A stretch of 38,500 bases of DNA from Thermoactinomycetaceae bacterium (GCA_025449975.1 JANWIG010000063.1:1-38500); one strand, 5' to 3'; shown: positions 1 through 9,204, counted from the stretch's first letter. Notes: a model not told the origin generated them from the letters alone. Numbers and translations: made by a program.

Positions 1-129
1 GATGACAACTATCGTCAAGATTACATCCGCGGAAAATATGGAGCCATTCCCTTTATTGGTGACTTTGATCTACATCAATCCGGAGACATATTCCCCAAGA
101 AGCACATGCATAGTATTCCAAACGGCTAA
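1..129 (+). CDS. 3' end of an unidentified protein gene (partial)
   Basis: Frame 1 is open from the window edge to a TAA at 127-129 and gives 42 C-terminal residues, starting DDNYRQDYIRGKYG and ending HMHSIPNG. The fragment is polar and aromatic-rich, and the stop is followed at once by a strong hairpin terminator, which is what supports it as a real gene end. A competing frame-2 reading of 60 residues runs through the terminator hairpin and has no ribosome binding site, so I reject it. I do not recognise the family from this tail alone. It converges on dgt and shares its terminator. Confidence 0.6.
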   Translation, partial: DDNYRQDYIRGKYGAIPFIGDFDLHQSGDIFPKKHMHSIPNG

Positions 130-180
130 CCCTATTCCCATTCGTCAGACTATGGACAAAAGTGGGAATAGGGCTTTTTA
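130..180. terminator. Bidirectional terminator between partial gene and dgt
   Basis: Inverted repeat CCCTATTCCCA (130-140) and TGGGAATAGGG (163-173), an 11-bp perfect stem with a 22-nt loop, followed by CTTTTT on the + strand. It lies one base after the partial gene's stop and just beyond the dgt stop at 181, so it can serve the + strand gene and probably dgt as well. Confidence 0.8.
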
Positions 181-1497
181 TTAATAATCGAAGAAGTTAC
201 GACTATGACCGTAGAGGCGTTCATACATGCGGAGGGCGAAAGAGTCGGTCATGCCAGCAAGATAGTCGCAGATGATGCGCGCTCTTTTTTCTTCGCTGGT
301 TGCTGCAGTGATTTTTTTACGATCATTTTCTGGAAGAAGCATGGTCTCTTCCATGATCGCTGAAAATAAACGTTTGAGGATATAGCTACCGCGCCAATTG
401 ACGGTTTGCACTTTTTGTGAATAAATCACATATTCAAAGACAATTTCCCTCAGCTGATCCAGCAGACGACGCAGCTCCGGTTCCAGCACAGCCCGATAAC
501 GACATCTTGGTGAAGAGAAATGTTCTTCTTGTTTTTGAATGGAAATGCTATAAACAAAGGTGGAAATCAATGACGAGGAAACCCGTTTCACCAAGTATTT
601 ATCGTGATGACCTTGTTTTAGAAGTTGGTTTAAGATCTTTATCGTATTATGAAAATGTGGATGATCGGATAGATGGCTAAACTGTGCAAACAGTTCATTG
701 AGTTGTTGCAGTCCGATGAATCCCAAGTTGATCGCATCTTCTATATCATGGGTACCATAAGCGATATCGTCGGCTAACTCGATAATGGAGCATTCCAGTG
801 TCTTGTGTTTGGTTTTGATCTGCCCTTGCGGATCGGCTTTTACCGCTGTTAAGTAATTCCTTTCTTCTGCACTAAATGGAGCAAGCACCCATTGAAACAT
901 TTCTTCTTCACTCGAATAGATACTCGCCTTGGGTGGGATCTTCTTATTTTGGCTTGAACTTGCCGCCTGATCCAACATGATCGGATATTTCATAATCGAT
1001 AACAACAACCCACGGGTTAAATTCATCCCTTTCTGATTTTTTCCCTCTAGCGCTGTTAAGATCCGAAAGGTTTGCGCATTGGCTTCAAAACCACCGTAGG
1101 ATTGCATACACTCATGTAGCGCTTGTTCCCCACGATGCCCAAATGGCGGATGTCCCAAATCATGGGCCAGTCCTGCTGCTTCCAATAAGGATATATCCAA
1201 GGCAAAGTCTGGAGACAAAACGGGATCATGCTGATTGAGAAAAATCCCAATGCCACGGGCAATCTGCGCCACCTCCAGCGAGTGCGTCAATCTCGTCCGA
1301 TGAATATCACCCACATTTTGCCCCAACACCTGTGTTTTGGCCTGCAGACGACGAAAAGCAGCTGAATGAACAATTCGTCCATAGTCACGCTCAAATGCAT
1401 CACGCGCATCACAAGATGGAGATGGCTTTTGTGAAAAGCGGCGTTCCAAGTCGCTAGCTTGATATAAATGGTTTGGATCCAGTCGTTGGATAATCAT
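181..1497 (-). CDS. dgt: Deoxyguanosinetriphosphate triphosphohydrolase-like protein (dGTPase)
   Basis: Predicted HD-superfamily dNTP triphosphohydrolase that splits dGTP (or other dNTPs) into the nucleoside and triphosphate, affecting dNTP pools. In the 438 residues, HRTRLTHSLEVAQIARGIG at about 66-84 supplies the first metal histidine (H72). AHDLGHPPFGH at 111-121 supplies the HD pair (H112, D113) and neighbouring histidines. ELADDIAYGTHDIEDA at about 240-255 supplies the last aspartate. Length fits the shorter dGTPase-like subfamily of Gram-positive bacteria rather than E. coli Dgt. The ATG at 1497 has GGAGG ten bases upstream. It is monocistronic and converges on the partial gene at the left edge. 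In vitro substrate preference within this subfamily varies, so the exact dNTP is not certain. Confidence 0.92.
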   Translation of the reverse strand: MIIQRLDPNHLYQASDLERRFSQKPSPSCDARDAFERDYGRIVHSAAFRRLQAKTQVLGQNVGDIHRTRLTHSLEVAQIARGIGIFLNQHDPVLSPDFALDISLLEAAGLAHDLGHPPFGHRGEQALHECMQSYGGFEANAQTFRILTALEGKNQKGMNLTRGLLLSIMKYPIMLDQAASSSQNKKIPPKASIYSSEEEMFQWVLAPFSAEERNYLTAVKADPQGQIKTKHKTLECSIIELADDIAYGTHDIEDAINLGFIGLQQLNELFAQFSHLSDHPHFHNTIKILNQLLKQGHHDKYLVKRVSSSLISTFVYSISIQKQEEHFSSPRCRYRAVLEPELRRLLDQLREIVFEYVIYSQKVQTVNWRGSYILKRLFSAIMEETMLLPENDRKKITAATSEEKRARIICDYLAGMTDSFALRMYERLYGHSRNFFDY

Positions 1498-1640
1498 CCG
1501 CTGATTTCCTCCACATCATTCTTTGTTCTTTCTATTATCTCCATTTTGGTCCACTATTTCTATGTCTGCTACAGTCACCAACCTAAGATTCCTAGAAACA
1601 ACCTTTCCCTCACTGGCACAGCGATCCAAAGATCACTTGA

Positions 1641-1669
1641 TTGAAATAAATAGAAGTTTATTCTAGTAT
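1641..1669 (+). promoter_or_regulatory. Sigma-A type promoter of first ytnP-like gene
   Basis: TTGAAA (1641-1646), a 17-bp spacer, and TAGTAT (1664-1669), followed by AT-rich sequence. It lies 38 bases before the start codon of the lactonase-like gene at 1708. Confidence 0.6.
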
Positions 1670-1707
1670 ATAAAATATAAATTTTTACTTTAAATAGGAG
1701 AATTTCG

Positions 1708-2565
1708 ATGGAGCAACTTAAGATTGGCAAATTTACTTTAACATGGTTACGAGGCGGATGTACCTATCTCGATGGTGGAGCGACGTTTGGCATTGTTCCC
1801 CATGCTCTTTGGAGCAAACGTTATCCTCCCAATGAACAAGATCAAATCGAATTGCGAGCAGATCCGATTTTAATCCAACATGGTAGTACGCATATGCTGT
1901 TGGAAGCGGGTCTGGGTGTTCATAAATTTGATGCAAAAAGAAAACGGATCTATGGTGTCATGGAAGAATCTGCGGTTGATCGCGATTTAGCCGAATTGGG
2001 TCTCTCAGCGAAAGAGATCGATTTTGTTCTGACGACCCATCTGCATTTTGATCACGCAAGTGGCTTAACAACAAAAAAAGGAGATCGGTTCATCTCCACT
2101 TTTAAAAACGCGCTGATTTATACTACGGAAATGGAATGGGATGAAATGCGCAATCCCACGATTCGCTCACGAAACGCCTATTGGAAAGAAAACTGGGAAC
2201 CGATCCAAGACCAAGTACAAACGTATTCAAACGAAATCGAAATCCTCCCTGGACTTAAACTGATTCACACAGGGGGGCATTGTGCTGGACATGCGATTCT
2301 CCAAATCGAAAGTGAAGGAGAGAAACTGATTCACATGGGCGATCTCATGCCTACTCATACTCATCAAAAATTGCTGTGGATTTCTCCCTATGACGATTAT
2401 CCCATGACTACCCTTGAACAGAAACAGATTTGGATCACCAAAGGACTTGAGCAACAAATCTGGTTCTCTTTTTATCACGATGCCTTTTATCGGGCGATTC
2501 AGTGGGATCAAGCGGGCACAAACATCCTGCAAGCGATCGAGCGAAAAGAAACGCTTCGCAAGTAA
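1708..2565 (+). CDS. ytnP: YtnP-type metallo-beta-lactamase-fold lactonase, copy 1
   Basis: Metallo-beta-lactamase-fold hydrolase closely resembling B. subtilis YtnP, a quorum-quenching lactonase acting on N-acyl-homoserine lactones and on a Streptomyces signalling compound. The dinuclear-zinc motif THLHFDH is at about residues 110-116. Further metal ligands are seen in the GGHCAGHA segment (about 190), the MGDLMPTH segment (about 211-218) and FYHDA near the C-terminus. There is no signal peptide, so it should be cytosolic. Length 285 residues is normal for the family. AGGAG lies seven bases before the ATG. It is followed by a close paralogue that has its own promoter, so the pair is a tandem duplication rather than one transcript. 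The substrate is inferred from the family. Confidence 0.88.
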   Translation: MEQLKIGKFTLTWLRGGCTYLDGGATFGIVPHALWSKRYPPNEQDQIELRADPILIQHGSTHMLLEAGLGVHKFDAKRKRIYGVMEESAVDRDLAELGLSAKEIDFVLTTHLHFDHASGLTTKKGDRFISTFKNALIYTTEMEWDEMRNPTIRSRNAYWKENWEPIQDQVQTYSNEIEILPGLKLIHTGGHCAGHAILQIESEGEKLIHMGDLMPTHTHQKLLWISPYDDYPMTTLEQKQIWITKGLEQQIWFSFYHDAFYRAIQWDQAGTNILQAIERKETLRK

Positions 2566-2710
2566 GCGATATGCTGATGAGCCACCGCTTTTGTCAACGC
2601 TAAAAACCCTCTATGTAAAAGTCCATCGCCAAACCATCCAAAGAGATCTCATCTGTCTTTACAAACAGTTATTTCTATAATCTAATTAATTCATTGCGGA
2701 AAATAGTAGA

Positions 2711-2739
2711 TTGTTATAGAATTTTTATATATCTATAAT
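2711..2739 (+). promoter_or_regulatory. Sigma-A type promoter of second ytnP-like gene
   Basis: TTGTTA (2711-2716), exactly 17 bases, then a perfect TATAAT (2734-2739), 31 bases before the start codon at 2771. It allows the second copy to be expressed separately from the first. Confidence 0.7.
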
Positions 2740-2770
2740 GGATTTTTAAATACCTATAAGGAGGATGGCG

Positions 2771-3613
2771 ATGGAGCAACTTACGATCGGTAAGTTTACT
2801 TTAACCTGGTTACGTGGAGGCAATATTCAACTCGACGGTGGAGCAATGTTTGGTGTCGTACCTAAGCCACTTTGGAGTAGACGCTATCCTGTCAATGAAC
2901 ATAATCAAATTCAACTACGCACTGATCCCATTTTGGTTCAACACGGTGGTACAAATATTTTGATCGAAGCTGGAATCGGTAACAATAAGTTTGATGAAAA
3001 AAAGAAACGAAACTATGGTCTAACTGAAGAATCCCAGGTGGAAGAATGTTTAGCGGAGTTGGGAATAAAAACCAAAGATATCGATTTTGTCATTATGACT
3101 CATCTTCATTTTGATCATGTTTGCGGTTTGACGAAGAGAGAGGGCGATCGCTTGGTCTCCACTTTTGAAAACGCTTTAATCTATTCCTCACAGATCGAAT
3201 GGGATGAAATGAGATCACCCAATATTCGCTCACGCAACACATATTGGCGAGAAAATTGGGAGCCCATTCAAGATCAAGTGAAAACATATCATTCAGAGAA
3301 GGAGATCCTTCCTGGACTAAGAGTGATTCATACCGGTGGACATAGTGCTGGCCATGCGATTGTCGAAATGGAAAGCGAGGGTCAAAAGCTGTTGCACATG
3401 GCAGATTTGATGCCTACACATGCTCATCAAAATTCATTATGGGTAATGGCCTATGATGATTATCCGATGACTTCCATTTCTCAAAAAGAAATTTGGATTA
3501 AAGAGGGGTTAAAAGAACAAGTCTGGTTCTCATTTTACCATGATGCGATCTATCGAGCGATCAAATGGGATGAGTCCGGCAAACAGATCGTTGATGCTGT
3601 CGAACGCAAATAA
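2771..3613 (+). CDS. ytnP: YtnP-type metallo-beta-lactamase-fold lactonase, copy 2
   Basis: Second YtnP-like lactonase, 280 residues, aligned end to end with the upstream copy (both begin [16 protein letters not shown]) but clearly diverged. The zinc motif THLHFDH, the GGHSAGHA segment, ADLMPTHAH and FYHDA are all kept, so both copies should be catalytically competent. The start is the ATG at 2771: the strong AAGGAGG at 2758-2764 is six bases from it, whereas the in-frame ATG at 2765 abuts that sequence and is too close. The start also aligns with copy 1. From memory this copy is nearer to B. subtilis YtnP (for example [10 protein letters not shown] and the HAHQ segment), so copy 1 is probably the more diverged duplicate. 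Inference: different signal substrates or different expression conditions. Confidence 0.88.
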   Translation: MEQLTIGKFTLTWLRGGNIQLDGGAMFGVVPKPLWSRRYPVNEHNQIQLRTDPILVQHGGTNILIEAGIGNNKFDEKKKRNYGLTEESQVEECLAELGIKTKDIDFVIMTHLHFDHVCGLTKREGDRLVSTFENALIYSSQIEWDEMRSPNIRSRNTYWRENWEPIQDQVKTYHSEKEILPGLRVIHTGGHSAGHAIVEMESEGQKLLHMADLMPTHAHQNSLWVMAYDDYPMTSISQKEIWIKEGLKEQVWFSFYHDAIYRAIKWDESGKQIVDAVERK

Positions 3614-3618
3614 AAAAG

Positions 3619-3670
3619 CCCGTCTAAAAGACGGACTGGGGTGGTGATCCTCGTTGATCCCGCCCTTTCT
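3619..3670. terminator. Weak hairpin region between convergent ytnP copy 2 and PEP hydrolase-like gene
   Basis: A short perfect hairpin CCGTCT-AAA-AGACGG follows the ytnP stop directly but lacks a T-tract. A second imperfect hairpin around GATC-CTCGTT-GATC with flanking GGG/CCC runs into TTTCT. Together they may form a modest bidirectional terminator. Confidence 0.35.
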
Positions 3671-3678
3671 CTGTGAAC

Positions 3679-4512
3679 TTAATTACTTTTTAGCGATTTA
3701 AACTGTTCTACTTGGCTCCGAATCGCCACCTCCGTAGGCAATCGTTCAATGCTAGAAGCTCCAAAGAAACCAGCTATTCCCTTGGTTAAGGAAAGAATCT
3801 CCTGTACATCTGCCGGTTCAGCGATCGGTCCGCCATGGCACAAGACCAAGACATCCGGATTCACTTCTTTGGCTGCATCATGAATTTCCTGAATACGCTC
3901 TGCTGATTTCTCAATCGTAAGTGCTGTTTCAGCACCGATCGACCCTTTCGTCGTCAGCCCCATATGGGCAACCAATACATCAGCGCCCGCCTTTGCCATC
4001 GCGGTTGCTTCCGCTACATTAAAGACATACGGACAGGTCAGCATATCCATTTCATGCGCAAGACGAACCATTTCTACTTCAAGGTCAAAACCCATTCCGG
4101 TCTCTTCCAGATTTTGACGGAAAACACCGTCAATCAGTCCTACCGTTGGGAAATTTTGCACGCCATCAAAACCGAGCTCTTTCAGTTGCTTTAAAAATAC
4201 AGGCATTTGTCGGAAAGGGTCTGTGCCACATACGCCTGCCAACACAGGGGTATCTTTGACAATGGGTAAAACTTCGGAGGCCATTTCGACCACAATTCCA
4301 TTGGCATCGCCATAAGGCATCAAACCCGCTAAAGAGCCGCGACCGGCCATCCGATATCGACCTGAGTTATAGATAATGATCAGATCTGCCCCACCTTGCT
4401 CAGCAAATTTAGCAGAGATTCCTGTCCCGGCTCCACAACCAATAATGGGGGATCCTTGTTCGACGGTTGCTTTTAGTCTTTGTAGTGAATCCTTTCGAGT
4501 GATAAATGGCAT
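3679..4512 (-). CDS. Phosphoenolpyruvate hydrolase family TIM-barrel protein (Tm-1 C-terminal half homologue)
   Basis: TIM-barrel protein of the phosphoenolpyruvate hydrolase-like family (PF09370 type), 277 residues. Diagnostic stretches are [19 protein letters not shown] near the N-terminus, [34 protein letters not shown], and [15 protein letters not shown] toward the C-terminus. The biochemical reaction is not established for most members, so PEP hydrolase is a family name rather than a proven activity. It starts 27 bases after the UPF0261 gene and is therefore the second gene of a two-gene operon. The same two domains are joined in one polypeptide in plants (tomato Tm-1). AAGGTG lies seven bases from the ATG. 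Confidence 0.82.
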   Translation of the reverse strand: MPFITRKDSLQRLKATVEQGSPIIGCGAGTGISAKFAEQGGADLIIIYNSGRYRMAGRGSLAGLMPYGDANGIVVEMASEVLPIVKDTPVLAGVCGTDPFRQMPVFLKQLKELGFDGVQNFPTVGLIDGVFRQNLEETGMGFDLEVEMVRLAHEMDMLTCPYVFNVAEATAMAKAGADVLVAHMGLTTKGSIGAETALTIEKSAERIQEIHDAAKEVNPDVLVLCHGGPIAEPADVQEILSLTKGIAGFFGASSIERLPTEVAIRSQVEQFKSLKSN

Positions 4513-4539
4513 GATTCAACACCTTCGCTTTTATGTAGT

Positions 4540-5745
4540 TTATCTAATAAATTCAAGCAATTTGCTCGATACGGCTTTGGCAAACATCTCATCATTGATA
4601 TTGCAATCCAATTCATAAATCGGAATATCTTTCCGTGTAAATTTTTTGATGGTCTCAAAAAGGGCTTGATTCGCTTCCGGATCCCAGAATTCTTTCCCCG
4701 GAGCATCCAGTTCTGAAAGACCACGTAACGGTAAGAAGATTGCCACTGGACCCTTTGATCGGTTTACCTTCTCTGCCAAGATTCGTCCTAAGATTTGATT
4801 CTCTTCTGGTGTGGTACGCATCAGGGTCACATTTTGATTCCAGTAATATAGTTTTCGATGTCTATACTTTTCGGGAACGGTATCCTTTCCCCAAAAATTG
4901 ACCATATCTAAACAGCCAGGGGCAACTACTTGAGGGATTCCCATCTTAGCCGCAGCATCCAATCTCGTCGGTCCTGCGCTCAACACCCCACCAGCCAACT
5001 CATCAGCTAATTCCGTTGTCGTTACTTCAAGTACACCTGTTATGTATCCCTTTTCAATCAATGACTCCATCGTTAAGCCACCTGTACCGGTGCAATGGAA
5101 GACCAACACTTCAAAGTCCTTTTGTTCGAGCAATTCTTTACTGCGATTTACGAGAGTGGTCGTATTTCCAAACATCGAGGCAGTAATAATCGGACGGCTA
5201 TCGATGGGTGGTACTTCTGTCTCAACCATCCCAACGATTGCTCCTACGGCATTTGAATAAATTTGCGCACTAATTCGATTGATTCCTGATACATCGAGAA
5301 TGGAAGGAATCATCACGATATCGCTAATGCCGACATAAGGTTGTGTATCTCCCGAAGCAACGGTACTCACGACCACTTTAGGAACACCGATCGGTAACGA
5401 TTTTAAGCCAGAAGTTCCAATCAGCGTCCCATTGGACCCCCCCATCGAAAAACCTGCATCGATCAGTCCTTGTTCATAAAGTTTTTTTACTACGATCGCA
5501 ACACCTTTCATCATCACAGACATCGCTTCTGATTTATCCGCTTTTTTCCGGAGTTCTTCCAGCGTAGAGCCGCCTGCCTCAGCTACCTGGCTTGCAGAAA
5601 CGTCCGGCTGAAAAGCTGGTTCACCAAGGACCCCTGTATTAATAACAAAAGTATGATGACCTCTTCTTTCAATCTCTTTCTTGACAAAAAGATAGTCATC
5701 GCCTTTGGTATCTAACGCGCCGATCAGTGCAATTCTCTTTGGCAT
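4540..5745 (-). CDS. Tm-1-like ATP-binding domain protein (UPF0261)
   Basis: UPF0261 / Tm-1-like protein of 401 residues, a common length for the bacterial family. Typical segments are IALIGALDTKGDDYLFVK at the N-terminus, the glycine-rich GFSMGGSNGTLIG at about 117-129, VSTVASGDTQPYVG, and VFHCTGTGGLTMESLIE in the second lobe. The Tm-1 N-terminal region is known to bind ATP and, in tomato, to inhibit tobamovirus replication. The bacterial role is unknown, although the family pairs consistently with the PEP hydrolase-like TIM-barrel gene, as it does here. It is first in the operon. A sigma-A promoter and a candidate cre site lie upstream, suggesting carbon catabolite control and hence a metabolic role. 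Confidence 0.85.
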   Translation of the reverse strand: MPKRIALIGALDTKGDDYLFVKKEIERRGHHTFVINTGVLGEPAFQPDVSASQVAEAGGSTLEELRKKADKSEAMSVMMKGVAIVVKKLYEQGLIDAGFSMGGSNGTLIGTSGLKSLPIGVPKVVVSTVASGDTQPYVGISDIVMIPSILDVSGINRISAQIYSNAVGAIVGMVETEVPPIDSRPIITASMFGNTTTLVNRSKELLEQKDFEVLVFHCTGTGGLTMESLIEKGYITGVLEVTTTELADELAGGVLSAGPTRLDAAAKMGIPQVVAPGCLDMVNFWGKDTVPEKYRHRKLYYWNQNVTLMRTTPEENQILGRILAEKVNRSKGPVAIFLPLRGLSELDAPGKEFWDPEANQALFETIKKFTRKDIPIYELDCNINDEMFAKAVSSKLLEFIR

Positions 5746-5787
5746 GATCTCCCACCTATTCTTGCGATTTCGGTCATCTTGCTTTCA

Positions 5788-5801
5788 TAAAAACGTTTAC
5801 A
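5788..5801 (-). promoter_or_regulatory. Candidate cre (CcpA) site upstream of the Tm-1-like operon
   Basis: TGTAAACGTTTTTA on the minus strand matches the Bacillus cre consensus TGWAARCGYTWNCW at 13 of 14 positions. The complementary reading also matches at 13 of 14, reflecting the partial palindrome. It sits just downstream of the predicted promoter and 43 bases upstream of the UPF0261 start, a position typical of roadblock repression. CcpA itself is not in the window. Confidence 0.5.
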
Positions 5802-5838
5802 AAAAACTTCGAACTTCGTACAAACAATAATGTAAAGA

Positions 5839-5867
5839 ATACTATCCTTTATGGAAGAATCCAACAA
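5839..5867 (-). promoter_or_regulatory. Sigma-A type promoter of the Tm-1-like operon
   Basis: On the minus strand, TTGTTG (5862-5867), a 17-bp spacer and TAGTAT (5839-5844), reading toward the UPF0261 gene. The leader to the ATG at 5745 would be about 85 bases and contains the cre-like site. Confidence 0.5.
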
Positions 5868-6110
5868 TTCCAATTATAACATATTTCATTCTGTTTAACT
5901 ATATATATATGTTGAATAGAAAAGTTATCAATACTGATAATTCAGAAATAATTATCTTTCCCTCGTCCCATCAACGAAATCAGGGCTCTTGAGGTAGAGA
6001 TGGATGTAGATTCAGTGGAAACATCTTTTATAGCATGAATCCCCCTTTTTATGGTACGATTGCCAATGTGAATAATCCAACCTGATTAGGAAAAGGGGGA
6101 AAGGACGTTA
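5868..6110. other. Divergent intergenic region (UPF0261 / typA)
   Basis: Rest of the 365-base gap between divergent genes. It holds an inverted repeat TTATCA-ATAC-TGATAA (5925-5940), an alternating AT run near 5901-5910, and, near typA, an extended minus-10 element TGG-TACGAT (6052-6060) without a convincing minus-35, which is the best typA promoter candidate. No small reading frame with a ribosome binding site was seen. Confidence 0.4.
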
Positions 6111-7964
6111 TTGTCCTCACCATCTATGTTAAAGCCAGAAAACATTCGTAATATTGCTATCATTGCTCATGTCGATCATGGGAAAACAACACTGGTAGAT
6201 GCCATGCTCAAGCAAAGTCGTATTTTTCGCGAAAATCAGCAAGTCAGCAAGCGCGTGTTGGATTCCAATGATTTAGAGCGAGAACGAGGAATCACCATCC
6301 TTTCCAAAAATACTGCCGTCGAATACAAAGGAACGAAGATTAATATTGTTGATACACCTGGACATGCCGATTTTGGCGGCGAAGTAGAGCGCGTAATGAA
6401 TATGGTCGACGGTGTTTTATTATTGGTCGATGCTTCAGAAGGTCCCATGCCGCAAACGAAATTTGTTTTACGTCAAGCGATTGAATGCGGGCACAAAATC
6501 ATCGTTGTAATCAATAAAATCGACCGTCCTAGCGCTCGACCCGATGATGTCATCAACAGTACTTTTGACTTATTTATCGAATTAGGTGCAAGTGATGAGC
6601 AATGTGAATTTCCGGTTATCTACGCCAGTGGTCTCACAGGATCATCCGGTCATGAACCTGATCAGCTTTTTCCTACCCTTGAACCACTACTTAACGAAAT
6701 CATCCATTCCATCCCTCATCCCCAAGTGAATCCAGATGGTCCAACCCAGTTACAAGCGACTCTTTTAGGGTTTGATGATTACAAAGGACAGATTATTATC
6801 GGTCGATTACACCGTGGTCGAATGCGGAAAAGTCAGCAGGTAGCCTTGCTCACTGCTGATGGCAAGCAACGCCAAGCAAAAGTTGCTCAAGTATTTACAC
6901 ATCAAGGTCTTCGACGCATCGAAGTGGAAGAGGCCGTAGCAGGCGATATTATTGCCATCACAGGGATTTCCGATGTTCACATCGGTGACACCATCGCTGA
7001 TCTCTCTCATCCGGAACCACTCCCACCCATTCGAGTCGAAGAGCCCACTTTGCGGATGACGATCGGCATCAATACCAGTCCGTTTGCCGGTCAAGATGGC
7101 ACATTCGTCACTTCGCGAAAACTGCGCGAACGCTTAGAACGAGAAGCAGAACGAGATGTTGCCCTCCGAGTAGAGGAAACGGATTCGGCTGATCATTTTC
7201 TTGTCTTTGGACGTGGAGAATTGCATCTAAGCATCTTGATTGAAAATATGCGACGTGAAGGTTATGAGTTTCAAGTGAGTAAACCTGAGGTAATCATCAA
7301 AAAAATCGATGGTCGACAATATGAGCCTGTCGAAACCGTGGAAATCGATGTAAGCCCTGATTACCAAGGGGTGGTCGTCGAATTACTTGGAAAACGAAAA
7401 GGACGGCTTCAAAATATGGAAGTGCAGGAGAACGGAAATATTCATTTTACTTACCTCATTCCCTCCCGCGGATTATTGGGCTTTCGCCAACAGCTTCTCA
7501 CGGCAACGCGTGGAGAGGCGTTGATGAACTCGATCCTCTCTGGCTATGAGCCTTACTTTGGTGAGATCGATACTCATGACAATGGTTCACTTGTCGCCTG
7601 GGAAACAGGCACCGCAACCACCTATGCCTTGCACGCCGCTCAAGAACGTGGACAGCTCTATATCACTCCTGGAACGGAAGTCTATGAAGGAATGGTTGTC
7701 GGTCAGCACATTCGGGAAAACGATTTGGATGTCAATGTTTGCAAGAAAAAACATCTTACCAGCATCCGGCGAGCTACTGCGGAAGAAGCTTTGCGCTTGG
7801 ATCCCCCCCGTCTCCTCAGCTTAGATGATGCCATTGAGCTACTCAAAGAAGACGAACTATTGGAAGTAACCCCCAAAATCTTCCGGATTCGGAAAAAATA
7901 TCTGTCTAAAAATGAACGAGCCCGCCAAGCAAAACACAAAAAATATTTAGCTGAGAGAAGATAA
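6111..7964 (+). CDS. typA: Translational GTPase TypA/BipA
   Basis: Ribosome-associated GTPase of the elongation factor family, involved in 50S assembly and in stress and low-temperature growth. The 617 residues begin with the G domain: the P-loop AHVDHGKTT is at about 20-28, followed by switch region [17 protein letters not shown] and [16 protein letters not shown]-like domains II, III and V and the TypA-specific C-terminal domain ending in a lysine/arginine-rich tail follow. The start is a TTG at 6111: AAAGGA lies five bases upstream, whereas the next in-frame ATG (6126) is 20 bases away and would cut the N-terminus. It is monocistronic with a strong terminator directly after the stop. Confidence 0.95.
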   Translation: MSSPSMLKPENIRNIAIIAHVDHGKTTLVDAMLKQSRIFRENQQVSKRVLDSNDLERERGITILSKNTAVEYKGTKINIVDTPGHADFGGEVERVMNMVDGVLLLVDASEGPMPQTKFVLRQAIECGHKIIVVINKIDRPSARPDDVINSTFDLFIELGASDEQCEFPVIYASGLTGSSGHEPDQLFPTLEPLLNEIIHSIPHPQVNPDGPTQLQATLLGFDDYKGQIIIGRLHRGRMRKSQQVALLTADGKQRQAKVAQVFTHQGLRRIEVEEAVAGDIIAITGISDVHIGDTIADLSHPEPLPPIRVEEPTLRMTIGINTSPFAGQDGTFVTSRKLRERLEREAERDVALRVEETDSADHFLVFGRGELHLSILIENMRREGYEFQVSKPEVIIKKIDGRQYEPVETVEIDVSPDYQGVVVELLGKRKGRLQNMEVQENGNIHFTYLIPSRGLLGFRQQLLTATRGEALMNSILSGYEPYFGEIDTHDNGSLVAWETGTATTYALHAAQERGQLYITPGTEVYEGMVVGQHIRENDLDVNVCKKKHLTSIRRATAEEALRLDPPRLLSLDDAIELLKEDELLEVTPKIFRIRKKYLSKNERARQAKHKKYLAERR

Positions 7965-7998
7965 AGGAGCGGTTCGCAAAGTCGAACCACTCCTTTTT
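7965..7998. terminator. Bidirectional terminator typA / ATP-grasp gene
   Basis: AGGAG-C-GGTTCG (7965-7976) pairs with CGAACC-A-CTCCT (7983-7994) with one internal mismatch, followed by a T-run to 7998. The stem begins at the base after the typA stop. On the minus strand the hairpin is followed by TTTAT, so it may also end the ATP-grasp transcript. Confidence 0.8.
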
Positions 7999-8001
7999 CT
8001 C

Positions 8002-9204
8002 TTACCGATAAATCGTCTCCTGTTCAAACCATTTTGCTACTTGGTCAATCCGCTCCACCACTTGATATTCGGACTCGCCACAAACCGTAAATAAGGCAAT
8101 TTGATCCACACTTCGCTTCGCTCCATAAAAAGTATCCCCGACATCCGCATGGTATTCTTGCTCAATCACCCATTCAAATGGTGCATTTTTATTGATTTGG
8201 GTGATTGTCCCAACTTTCGGCGGCAATAAGACAAATCCCGTTGCGATTTTTTTCTTGATCTCCTTAAATGGCTGTAAATCAGGGACATGTCCACACAAAG
8301 CACGAGCCCATAGCTTGGACAAATTGATTCCAAATGCTCTTTCAATCGATTCATTTACTTTGGCTCCACCTGTGCGACTGGCAATTTCACAGAAATAAAA
8401 TTGGTCATCAGGAGTATGGAAAATTTCAGCGTGGAAAGTAGTATGCTCGGGGGTAGGAAATAATTGAAGTAGTTCACGCGTAGCCTCTTGAAGTCGGATT
8501 CGTAGGGGATTCTCTTCATCTAAAGCGTAACTGCCTAGATACTTGCTATCTTGGTAAGCTAGACAACCATTGATATACTTTGACGGCCAAATAAAAACGA
8601 TTTCTCCACGGAGGATCAAGCCATCAATATGGTACATATCTCCGTCAATAAACTCTTCTGCTAAAAAGGGGTAGAAAAGAGGGTGTTGTAAAAAACGTTC
8701 TAACTCTGCTTGGTTGCTAATTTTTTCTGTATTTCGCGATCCTGCTCCAGCAAGAGGTTTGACCACAATCGGATAACCTTGCTGCTCAATAAAGTCGATC
8801 AGTTCCAAAGGATGATTAATTTCTCGGAAAGCAGGAATACCAACGCTGACTCCTTTCTTCATGGCATGTTCTTTCATCTTTACTTTATTTCGAAAGATCG
8901 TTGCACTCTCAGCGCCTTGTCCCTTTAGTCCAAAACGATCTCTTAACTGTCCAGCACGTAAAATATCCCATTCATTTAATGCGATGACTTGTTTATACTG
9001 GTATTTCTGATATAACTCTACTGCTCTTAATTCGACCAGGCCACTCGACTCGTAATCTCGAAAAGATTCTTTATAAAGGTAACCTTGGAAGTCCTCAGCA
9101 TAGGGGTCCGATGTTAATAGGATTAACCCCTCAGCCAGATCTGAAAGCCATTCCTCATAAGGATTGCCTATATGAGGAGAGTTGTTGAGGATTAAAATAT
9201 TCAT
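8002..9204 (-). CDS. ATP-grasp domain protein (carboxylate-amine ligase-like)
   Basis: ATP-grasp enzyme of 400 residues, expected to activate a carboxylate as an acyl phosphate and join it to a nucleophile such as an amine. The region GYPIVVKPLAGAGSRNTEKI (143-162, K149) is the ATP-binding lysine segment, LAEEFIDGDMYHIDGLI (181-197) is the middle strand pair, and FHAEIF plus FYFCEIASRTGG (E260, E273, R277) carry the predicted metal and catalytic residues. The N-terminal 100 residues are a variable pre-ATP-grasp domain. GGAGG is seven bases from the ATG. The gene stands alone between terminators with no biosynthetic neighbours, so the substrates cannot be deduced. It most resembles general ATP-grasp ligases such as dipeptide or amino acid ligases. 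Confidence 0.8.
   Translation of the reverse strand: MNILILNNSPHIGNPYEEWLSDLAEGLILLTSDPYAEDFQGYLYKESFRDYESSGLVELRAVELYQKYQYKQVIALNEWDILRAGQLRDRFGLKGQGAESATIFRNKVKMKEHAMKKGVSVGIPAFREINHPLELIDFIEQQGYPIVVKPLAGAGSRNTEKISNQAELERFLQHPLFYPFLAEEFIDGDMYHIDGLILRGEIVFIWPSKYINGCLAYQDSKYLGSYALDEENPLRIRLQEATRELLQLFPTPEHTTFHAEIFHTPDDQFYFCEIASRTGGAKVNESIERAFGINLSKLWARALCGHVPDLQPFKEIKKKIATGFVLLPPKVGTITQINKNAPFEWVIEQEYHADVGDTFYGAKRSVDQIALFTVCGESEYQVVERIDQVAKWFEQETIYR

Noticed and set aside
2-184. 60-residue frame at the left edge
   Set aside because: It has no ribosome binding site and reads through the terminator hairpin; frame 1 ends with a stop just before that hairpin and is the better reading.
2414-2680. 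88-residue + strand frame overlapping the end of ytnP copy 1
   Set aside because: Out-of-frame shadow extending into non-coding sequence, no ribosome binding site.
1708-3613. Tandem lactonase genes as one mobile or prophage-derived insertion
   Set aside because: No transposase, integrase, flanking direct repeats or terminal inverted repeats were seen; simple tandem duplication suffices.
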